In this document: positions 6,737 through 11,839 of the stretch, piece after piece | Position numbering within the stretch: position 1 is the first letter of the stretch | How the letters are laid out: every line of letters begins with the position of its first letter | Assembly: GCA_023441125.1 (NCBI GenBank) | Contig: JAEZQV010000464.1 | Span: 1 to 11,839, forward strand | Source of the DNA: Bacillota bacterium | GTDB lineage: Bacteria > Bacillota_C > Negativicutes > Sporomusales > Sporomusaceae | Length of the DNA stretch: 11,839 bases | Direction: 5' to 3' | Position numbers and translations under genes: made by a program | Notes under the pieces: model-generated | Seen by the model: the letters and a program-made list of their open reading frames with translations, nothing else | Database searches by the model: none | What the model was told of the DNA's origin: nothing

Positions 6737-7801
6737 GTGGCGGTAATCGTCGGGTTGGATGTTGGCGGGGCCAATACCAAGGTATGCTGTTTGACGGTGA
6801 GTAATGGAATCATTATGGAGGGGGCGGGTCGGTCTGTCTATCACGAGATGTGGCGGGACCCGGGAGGATTACGGGAGGTACTGGAAGGTTTCCGGCAGGA
6901 ATTTCTGCTGGCGGAGAACAAAGAGCTGCAAGGCGTCGCCCTGACAATTACGGCCGAATTATGCGATGTGTTTACTTCCAAAGAGCAAGGGATGGGCTTC
7001 ATAACCGCCATGACCCAGCAGGTATTTTTTGATGTGCCGGTGTACCTGTGGACCATCAGGGGAGAATTTATCGGCAGTCATGAATTAAAGCGCATGGCCG
7101 AAGGGGCGGCGGCTAACTGGCTGGCCAGCGCCACCGCTTTGGCCAAGAGTCCCCTGCTGGGAGAGGCCGCCGTATTTTTGGTGGATATGGGCAGTACCAC
7201 CACCGATATTTCGCTGATAGCGAAAGGACAGGTAGCGGTCAAGGGCCGCAGCGATACCGAGCGTTTGGCGACTGCGGAACTAGTATATAGCGGGGTGCTC
7301 CGCACGCCGGTCAATGCGGTGGTGGATTATGTATTTGTCGACGGTGCGCCCTGCCGGTTGATGAGTGAATATTTCGCCATCATGGCCGATGTCTACCGCC
7401 TGCTGGGCTGTATTGCCGAAGACGATTATACAGTTGCCGTACCTGACAACGGGACAAAAGGCCTGGAGGACTGTGCCAGACGGCTGGCGCGCATAGTCGG
7501 GGCCGAGCCGCAGCAGTTGGGCTGGGATTGCATCTATGCCATGGCTGAGTATATTCAGGAAAAACATATTCAGCAAATTGTCGCGGCAATTTGGCAGATA
7601 TTGTCCCGCACCCAGCAGCCGTGGCCGGCCAGGCTGGTTATGGCCGGCCAGGGAACATTTCTGCTGGAACAGGTCGCCGGCCGGCTTAAATGGGAGGCAA
7701 TACCCTGGTGGAATGTAATTTCTTTTGGTATTGACCGCGAAAAATACGCTCTGACTGCTTATGCAGTAGCCCAGTTATTAGCCAGATGGTTAAAAATTTA
7801 A
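6737..7801 (+). CDS. mfnF: Hydantoinase/oxoprolinase-like methanofuran synthesis protein
   Basis: MfnF couples the furan-methylamine diphosphate to gamma-glutamyltyramine, forming the aryl ether core of methanofuran. The 354-residue product belongs to the ASKHA/hydantoinase-A-like family annotated as an H4MPT-linked C1 transfer pathway protein. It has an N-terminal VGLDVGGANTK loop (residues 5-15) and a second phosphate loop VDMGSTTTDIS (149-159). The start chosen is GTG at 6737, with GGGAG at 6723-6727 and nine bases between. A longer frame from 6656 would run through mfnD coding sequence, with no binding site. It completes the set of four Mfn enzymes in this window. MfnA (tyrosine decarboxylase) and MfnC (aminotransferase) are not seen. 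The operon probably ends here, since about 100 bases precede the next gene. Confidence 0.87.
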   Translation: MAVIVGLDVGGANTKVCCLTVSNGIIMEGAGRSVYHEMWRDPGGLREVLEGFRQEFLLAENKELQGVALTITAELCDVFTSKEQGMGFITAMTQQVFFDVPVYLWTIRGEFIGSHELKRMAEGAAANWLASATALAKSPLLGEAAVFLVDMGSTTTDISLIAKGQVAVKGRSDTERLATAELVYSGVLRTPVNAVVDYVFVDGAPCRLMSEYFAIMADVYRLLGCIAEDDYTVAVPDNGTKGLEDCARRLARIVGAEPQQLGWDCIYAMAEYIQEKHIQQIVAAIWQILSRTQQPWPARLVMAGQGTFLLEQVAGRLKWEAIPWWNVISFGIDREKYALTAYAVAQLLARWLKI

Positions 7802-7905
7802 AGCTAGGGCATAAGCTTATCGCCATCCATTATAATACAATATTTCCCTGTTTGCACTACCAGCCGCAGGTAACCGCACGTAAAAATTTATAAGAGGGTA
7901 TGCAA

Positions 7906-8685
7906 ATGAACATCAGACCGTTTCGCATTATACCGGTTGTCGATTTAAAAGGCGGCCTGGTCGTACACGCCAGACGCGGGGAACGGGAAAAATACCGGCC
8001 GGTAAACAGTGTTTTGGCCCAATCAGCCGAACTGCCGCCAATCGTTGCGGCTTTTCAGCTTAAACTGGGACTTACGGAAATTTATGTTGCTGATCTGGAC
8101 GCTATTGCGACAGCACGGGTTCATACCAACCTTGCCCTTCTGCAGCAAATTGCCACGGCTTCACCACTTTCCTTCATAGTTGATGCCGGGATTGCCGTTC
8201 CGGCTGATGCCGCTGTTGTTTTGGCCGCAGGTGCCGGGCAAATTGTAGTTGGGACAGAGACGCTGACAACTGTTGCCGCATTGCGAACCATGATAAATAA
8301 TTATGGTTCACGGCTGGTGACGCTTAGTCTGGATATGCGGGCTGCCCGTATTCTTAGTCCGGACCCTGAACTGGCGGGACTTGAACCGCCGGCGGCCATA
8401 AGCCGGCTGCGGGCGGCAGGAGTTGAACAATTTATCCTGCTGGAACTTGACAGAGTGGGAACCGGCGCCGGTCTTAACCGTCAGCTGATCTTAGCTTGCC
8501 TGGACGCGCTCGCGTCAGGAACAGGCAATGACCGGCAGACCAAACCGGCATTGCTCATTGGGGGCGGTGTATCAGGAATTTCCGACCTAGTGTGGCTAAA
8601 ACAGGTCGGCGTTGCTGGTGCTTTGATAGCAACTGCTTTGCATGATGGTCGGCTGACAAAGGAGGATATTGCTCGTTTGATCTAG
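7906..8685 (+). CDS. HisA/HisF-like TIM-barrel protein of the H4MPT cluster (function unknown)
   Basis: This 259-residue protein resembles HisA (ProFAR isomerase) across its whole length. It starts RIIPVVDLKGGLVVHARRG (residues 7-25), then has YVADLDAI (60-67), FIVDAGI (90-96), LSLDMRAARIL (140-150) and LIGGGVSGISDL (217-228). The two aspartates expected for isomerase acid-base chemistry are kept (D13 and D143). HisA/HisF-related genes of unknown role occur in methanogens and in methylotroph H4MPT clusters. No his genes are nearby, so a pterin or furan cofactor step is more likely than histidine synthesis. This is inference. AAGAGGG at 7892-7898 lies seven bases before the ATG at 7906 and only one before the ATG at 7900, so 7906 is preferred. 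Confidence 0.8.
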   Translation: MNIRPFRIIPVVDLKGGLVVHARRGEREKYRPVNSVLAQSAELPPIVAAFQLKLGLTEIYVADLDAIATARVHTNLALLQQIATASPLSFIVDAGIAVPADAAVVLAAGAGQIVVGTETLTTVAALRTMINNYGSRLVTLSLDMRAARILSPDPELAGLEPPAAISRLRAAGVEQFILLELDRVGTGAGLNRQLILACLDALASGTGNDRQTKPALLIGGGVSGISDLVWLKQVGVAGALIATALHDGRLTKEDIARLI

Positions 8686-8704
8686 TTCAAGGAGGGTGTT
8701 GACT

Positions 8705-9430
8705 GTGACCAATTTGCTAGGTGAGTTTTTGGGGACAATGGTACTCTGTATTTTTGGCTGCGGGGTTGTTGCCAATTGTGTATTGGCTAAATCGAAAGCA
8801 GAAGGCGCCGGCTGGATGGTAATTACCACCGGCTGGGCCATGGCCGTCATGCTCGGTGTATTCAGCGCCATCGCCACCGGTGCGCCGCAAGCCGATATTA
8901 ACCCGGCCGTAACTCTGGCGAAAATGTTCTTAGGGGTCTATCAGCCTGAACACGCGGCTATGACGATGATTGCGGAACTGGCAGGAGGCGTTGCCGGTGC
9001 AGCCATAGTCTGGTTGGCTTTTCTGCCGCATTGGGCTGCTACGGAAGACCAGGGAGCCAAACTGGCCGTATTTAGTACAGGACCGGCAATACGCAACACT
9101 TTTAGTAATTTACTGTGCGAAATCATTGGTACTGCCATGCTGGTATTGTGTATTTTCGCTATTTTTTCCAAATCGGTTGGTAATTTGCCGCCGGGCTTTG
9201 GACCCTACTTAGTGGGCTTGCTGGTCTGGGCACTGGGTTTGAGCCTGGGCGGTCCCACCGGCTATGCGCTTAATCCTGCCCGCGATCTTGGTCCCCGGAT
9301 TGCCCATGCCATTTTGCCGATCACCGGTAAAGGCAGCTCAGACTGGAGCTATGCCTGGATTCCGGTCGTAGGTCCTATGGCAGGCGGCTGTGTAGCTGTC
9401 GCTGTTGCCAAAGTGGTTGGCATATTGTAG
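8705..9430 (+). CDS. MIP-family channel, aquaglyceroporin/GlpF-like
   Basis: This 241-residue inner-membrane channel has six hydrophobic segments and the two half-helix NPA motifs of the family, NPAVT (66-70) and NPARD (190-194). R193 corresponds to the selectivity-filter arginine. The aspartate after it (D194) and an aromatic W44 match the glycerol-facilitator rather than the strict water-channel pattern. Likely solutes are glycerol or other small uncharged molecules, and methanol is conceivable given the C1 neighbours. Which solute is inference. The start is GTG at 8705, nine bases after GGAGG (8691-8695). The GTG at 8696 overlaps the binding site itself. It lies 19 bases after the HisA-like gene, so the two are probably co-transcribed. 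No glpK, glpD or glpA is visible. Confidence 0.88.
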   Translation: MTNLLGEFLGTMVLCIFGCGVVANCVLAKSKAEGAGWMVITTGWAMAVMLGVFSAIATGAPQADINPAVTLAKMFLGVYQPEHAAMTMIAELAGGVAGAAIVWLAFLPHWAATEDQGAKLAVFSTGPAIRNTFSNLLCEIIGTAMLVLCIFAIFSKSVGNLPPGFGPYLVGLLVWALGLSLGGPTGYALNPARDLGPRIAHAILPITGKGSSDWSYAWIPVVGPMAGGCVAVAVAKVVGIL

Positions 9431-9504
9431 TTTCGGTAAGTTTTATTGGCGGCATTGCCGTTCAATGGAGCGGATGCTGTTTCAATCAGGCAGAGAGTCG
9501 CTTA

Positions 9505-9537
9505 AGAGTCGTACCATTTACAAAAGGGTACGGCTCT
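9505..9537 (+). other. 11-bp stem-loop between the aquaglyceroporin and chemoreceptor genes
   Basis: AGAGTCGTACC (9505-9515) pairs with GGTACGGCTCT (9527-9537), 11 pairs including one G-U wobble, around an 11-base loop. No T-run follows on either strand, so it is not a standard intrinsic terminator. A second copy of AGAGTCG at 9494-9500 could compete for the right arm. It may be a weak terminator, an RNA-processing site or a leader element. The remaining bases between 9431 and 9633 show no gene. Confidence 0.4.
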
Positions 9538-9633
9538 CCCCATTCCCGGAGAATTTTTAGCCCGGAACGAGTTAACCTGCCGAAAAAGTAAACAGCAGCT
9601 GTTTGAGAACACTCGCATACGGGGGGGATCGCT

Positions 9634-10944
9634 TTGACTGTTTTTACTATTAAGCATAGAATAGTGCTGCTATTGATGATGGTGGTGTTTGTCAATACCT
9701 TATTGGCAGGCGGATTGCAGCTGCATGCCGTATCCCAGGCGGACCGGACCCAACCAGTCGCTAACGGCGGGACGCTTAGTGATCTATTGGCCGGCAGCAA
9801 GGTCAGCATATTTGTACTCTTTGCTGCCTTGCTTGCCAGTGGCGCCGGCGTGTGGTTTGCCATCGGGCAGCTATTTTGTCCGCTGGCCGAAGTGACCCGG
9901 GCTTTAGAACGTTTAGGCCAGGGTGATCTCACTTTAGAAGTTGCGAATGAAAGCCAAGATGAAATCGGTCAGCTAGGCAAGGCAATCAACAGGGCTGTGC
10001 AAAGTTTGCGCAGTCTTGTCGGCACCGTTAAGCATAATTCACAGACAATTTTTACCGCCAGTGAACAATTAGCCGCTACAACGGACAAGGCAGAGCTGAC
10101 TGTTGACCAGGTTGCCCAGACCACCGCGGAAATAGCCACTGGTGCGGAAGCAACCGGTCAGATGGTACAGGCGGCCGCCGGCCGGACAGCGGAACTTAGC
10201 GAGTTGGCCAATTCGGTGGCCCGGGAAATGCAGGCATTATACCAGAAGGCACAAGCTATTCAGGCGGCAGCAGCAAGCGGCCAGACAGCTATAGCCCGGG
10301 CAACAAAAGTAATGCAAAGCATTGCCGATACTACCCGGACCAACGCTGAACTGGCCGGTAATCTTAGCACAAAATCCCAGCAAGTCAGGGAAATAGTGAC
10401 CATGATTAATGCCATCGCCGGCCAGACCAACCTGCTGGCCCTAAATGCCGCCATTGAAGCCGTCAGAGCCGGCGAACACGGCCGCAGCTTTACCGTTGTG
10501 GCCGAGGAAGTACGAAGACTCGCGGAGCAATCGGGACAAGCCTCCGCCCAGATTGGCACCATTGTTCACAACATGCTCAGCGACATCGACAAAGTAGTAA
10601 AGGAAGCTGATAAGACAACGGCTACGGTTGCCAATGGTGTTACTACCATGCAGGCGGCTAATGCCAGCTTTCATGGTATCAGCGGACACATAACGGCTAC
10701 CATGGATAATGTGGACGGCGTTACTCAGTTAGCCAGCCGGCAAACACAGGCGGCCGATTCGTTGAAAAATGCAGTGCAACAGGTAGCGGCTGTGGCCCAG
10801 CAAGCGGTGGCGTCCACCGAAACAACCGCTGCCGGTGCAGAAGAAGTCAATACGGTTGTGAAAGAAATAGCGGCCAATGCCGGTTCGCTGTATAAGGTAG
10901 CCTGCAGATTGTGGGATGCGGCCGATAAATTTAAGTCGGCTTAA
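9634..10944 (+). CDS. Methyl-accepting chemotaxis protein with minimal extracytoplasmic region
   Basis: This 436-residue membrane chemoreceptor signals through CheW/CheA. It has a short basic N-terminus and TM1 at about 9-29. Only about 28 residues lie outside the membrane before TM2 (about 58-80). A HAMP domain spans about 80-131, and a long coiled-coil signalling domain follows. The hairpin tip is well conserved: [20 protein letters not shown] and [20 protein letters not shown], residues 257-302. The usual ligand-binding domain is missing, so it probably senses membrane or cytoplasmic state, or works with a partner. The start is TTG at 9634, behind GGGGGGGAT (9620s). Later methionines fall inside TM1. 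No other chemotaxis gene is in the window, and any link to the C1 genes upstream is unproven. Confidence 0.93.
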   Translation: MTVFTIKHRIVLLLMMVVFVNTLLAGGLQLHAVSQADRTQPVANGGTLSDLLAGSKVSIFVLFAALLASGAGVWFAIGQLFCPLAEVTRALERLGQGDLTLEVANESQDEIGQLGKAINRAVQSLRSLVGTVKHNSQTIFTASEQLAATTDKAELTVDQVAQTTAEIATGAEATGQMVQAAAGRTAELSELANSVAREMQALYQKAQAIQAAAASGQTAIARATKVMQSIADTTRTNAELAGNLSTKSQQVREIVTMINAIAGQTNLLALNAAIEAVRAGEHGRSFTVVAEEVRRLAEQSGQASAQIGTIVHNMLSDIDKVVKEADKTTATVANGVTTMQAANASFHGISGHITATMDNVDGVTQLASRQTQAADSLKNAVQQVAAVAQQAVASTETTAAGAEEVNTVVKEIAANAGSLYKVACRLWDAADKFKSA

Positions 10945-10946
10945 CC

Positions 10947-10979
10947 GCCGGTGACTGTAAGCGAAGCAGTTAAACCGGC
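10947..10979 (+). other. Imperfect stem-loop after the chemoreceptor gene
   Basis: GCCGGT (10947-10952) can pair with ACCGGC (10974-10979), and ACTG (10954-10957) with CAGT (10967-10970), giving an interrupted hairpin just after the stop codon. It lacks a following T-run, so a terminator role is only a possibility. The region from here to the hutP promoter holds no other visible element. Confidence 0.3.
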
Positions 10980-11004
10980 CCAGTCCGCATCTCAGGGCTT
11001 TTGC

Positions 11005-11033
11005 TTGACTTTTACCGACGCCTGACTTATGAT
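11005..11033 (+). promoter_or_regulatory. Vegetative (sigma-A type) promoter of hutP
   Basis: TTGACT at 11005-11010 is followed by a 17-base spacer and TATGAT at 11028-11033. Each hexamer is one base off consensus and the spacing is ideal. Transcription should begin near 11040, leaving an untranslated leader of about 80 bases before hutP. This placement also argues against any hutP start at 11029, which would lie in the -10 box. Confidence 0.75.
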
Positions 11034-11121
11034 GCAGATAGAACTCGCCGGGCTAGAAGTTTATGCATGGACGACGGGGCGGTTAGGGAAGACAACAAGG
11101 AGAAAGCCAGAGGTATGGTTA

Positions 11122-11559
11122 ATGATGAGTCTGGGGAAAATGGCCGTATTGCTTGTCCTGCAGGATGACGAAGCCGAAGCGGGTGTTCTGCGGGAACAGG
11201 GCCTTAAGGCCGGCTATAAGCTATATAAAGGGAAAGTGGGTTCGATGGATTCGGCGAAAATTTTTGCCGCGGTGGAAACAGCTGCGAAGCGGGAAGGCTT
11301 TATCAGTGCTAACTACCGGGAAGAGCACGCGCTATACCACAGTATTCTGGAAGCGTATCAGGGAATTTGCCGGGGCCACGTCGGTCTGGGCAATGTACTG
11401 CGCAGTGCGGGCCTCCTGTATTGTATCGCCCGCGGTCCCCGCACGGCCAATTGCAGTACCGACGGGGAATGGATTGCGATAACCATGTACGGCTACATGG
11501 GAGCGCCAATGAAAGGGTTTGAACATGAAGTGCTTGGTTTGGGCATGAATCCGATTTGA
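11122..11559 (+). CDS. hutP: HutP-family RNA-binding antiterminator
   Basis: HutP of Bacillus subtilis binds L-histidine and Mg2+, then binds NAG-repeat RNA and prevents termination ahead of the histidine-utilisation operon. This 145-residue homologue is close to the family length of about 148. It keeps GKVGSMD (residues 37-43), YREEHALYH (65-73), EWIAITMYG (116-124) and APMKGFEHE (128-136). H69, H73 and H135 match the three metal-binding histidines, so ligand-dependent activity is likely retained. The start is ATG at 11122, seven bases after GAGGT (11110-11114), and ATG 11125 is also possible. No hut structural genes are in view, so its RNA target lies elsewhere or differs from hut. It has its own promoter and ends before a strong terminator. 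Confidence 0.93.
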   Translation: MMSLGKMAVLLVLQDDEAEAGVLREQGLKAGYKLYKGKVGSMDSAKIFAAVETAAKREGFISANYREEHALYHSILEAYQGICRGHVGLGNVLRSAGLLYCIARGPRTANCSTDGEWIAITMYGYMGAPMKGFEHEVLGLGMNPI

Positions 11560-11589
11560 TAATAAATGGCTGAATGTACGCGCAAGTAA

Positions 11590-11626
11590 AAAAAGAGTAA
11601 CTCTGCAATGGAGTTGCTCTCTTTTT
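11590..11626 (+). terminator. Bidirectional intrinsic terminator between hutP and the deacetylase gene
   Basis: AGAGTAACTC (11594-11603) pairs with GAGTTGCTCT (11611-11620), ten pairs with one wobble around a 7-base loop. The stem is flanked by an A-run on the left and CTTTTT on the right, so both the + and the - transcript end in a U-run. It therefore suits the two genes that converge here. Confidence 0.85.
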
Positions 11627-11666
11627 ATACGCATCTAAAAACAGCTGACATGGCGCTTGGCAGGAA

Positions 11667-11839
11667 TCAGTCTGGCCAGAACGGCAGAAAGGTGGACTTT
11701 ACGTACGGGCTCAGCTCTTTGTAGTGCAACAGTTCGCTGACCGTGACAAATTCGTAGCCGCGGGCCCGTAACTGATCAATCAAAGTTCCGAGCGCCTTGG
11801 GCGTTGGCAGCGGATATTGGCCGTCATGCAGCAAAATGA
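11667..11839 (-). CDS. Polysaccharide deacetylase-like protein, C-terminal end (5' part outside window)
   Basis: The last 56 residues of a minus-strand gene are present. They begin ILLHDG, the conserved deacetylase motif around a catalytic-region histidine and aspartate. After PTPKALGTLIDQLRARGYEF comes VTVSELL, the usual end of NodB-homology domains of the PdaA/PgdA type, and the protein stops at FWPD. Enzymes of this family remove acetyl groups from peptidoglycan or other GlcNAc polymers outside the cytoplasm. Substrate, signal peptide and full length cannot be judged from this fragment. The gene ends against the terminator shared with hutP. Confidence 0.82.
   Translation of the reverse strand, partial: ILLHDGQYPLPTPKALGTLIDQLRARGYEFVTVSELLHYKELSPYVKSTFLPFWPD

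Noticed and set aside
7801..7818. AAGCT...AGCTT inverted repeat right after mfnF as a terminator
   Set aside because: The stem has only five pairs and no T-run follows it.
9590..9604. AAACAG-CAG-CTGTTT palindrome upstream of the chemoreceptor
   Set aside because: A six-base arm is short, no promoter could be placed beside it and no known operator is matched, so it was not called as a binding site.
9634..9662. Promoter-like TTGACT - 17 bases - TAGAAT at the start of the chemoreceptor gene
   Set aside because: It lies inside the coding sequence, starting at the TTG start codon. The next in-frame starts fall within TM1 and lack a ribosome binding site, so a chance match is more likely.
10921..10928. 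GCCGATAA, a perfect flagellar sigma-factor -10 box
   Set aside because: It encodes the end of the chemoreceptor and no TAAA -35 element lies at the required distance upstream.
11090..11114. Purine-rich hutP leader with several NAG triplets, a possible HutP self-binding site
   Set aside because: Only two triplets keep the four-base spacing, no terminator hairpin overlaps them, and the stretch overlaps the ribosome binding site, so chance is sufficient.

Overview
The window reads as part of a bacterial chromosome, most likely from a moderately GC-rich member of the Bacillota (Firmicutes). The evidence is a HutP homologue with the family's metal-binding histidines, a family known mainly from Bacillota. 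Strong GGAGG/GGGGG-type ribosome binding sites, frequent GTG and TTG starts, and a near-consensus vegetative promoter in front of hutP agree with this. A Negativicutes/Sporomusaceae or Peptococcaceae-type host is plausible, but gene content alone cannot prove it.

Positions 1 to about 7800 hold the main find: a compact cluster of archaeal-type C1 genes that use tetrahydromethanopterin (H4MPT) and methanofuran. On the + strand run the 3' end of fhcD (formylmethanofuran:H4MPT formyltransferase), fhcC (C subunit of the formyltransferase/hydrolase complex), mch (methenyl-H4MPT cyclohydrolase), a RimK-like ATP-grasp ligase, a CitG-like protein, and mfnB. These are followed by mfnE, which alone is inverted, and then mfnD and mfnF on the + strand. 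MfnB, MfnE, MfnD and MfnF belong to the methanofuran biosynthesis pathway worked out in Methanocaldococcus. The RimK-like and CitG-like genes are candidates for the less understood H4MPT or glutamate-tail steps. The neighbours overlap or sit within a few bases of each other, as in an operon. Together they could make the C1 carriers and interconvert formyl-methanofuran, formyl-H4MPT and methenyl-H4MPT. This would be the oxidative formaldehyde route of methylotrophs, or its reverse.

Positions 7800-9430 hold a second pair of genes after a roughly 100-base gap. One is a HisA-like TIM-barrel protein of the kind that accompanies H4MPT genes. The other is a MIP-family aquaglyceroporin that could pass a small uncharged solute such as glycerol or methanol.

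Positions 9430-11839 look like ordinary Bacillota chromosome. They hold a methyl-accepting chemotaxis protein with almost no external domain, then hutP behind its own promoter. A bidirectional terminator follows, and then the 3' end of a convergent polysaccharide-deacetylase-like gene that runs off the window. Not present here are fhcA/fhcB, fae, a methylene-H4MPT dehydrogenase, mptG, mfnA and mfnC. At least fhcA/fhcB are expected upstream.
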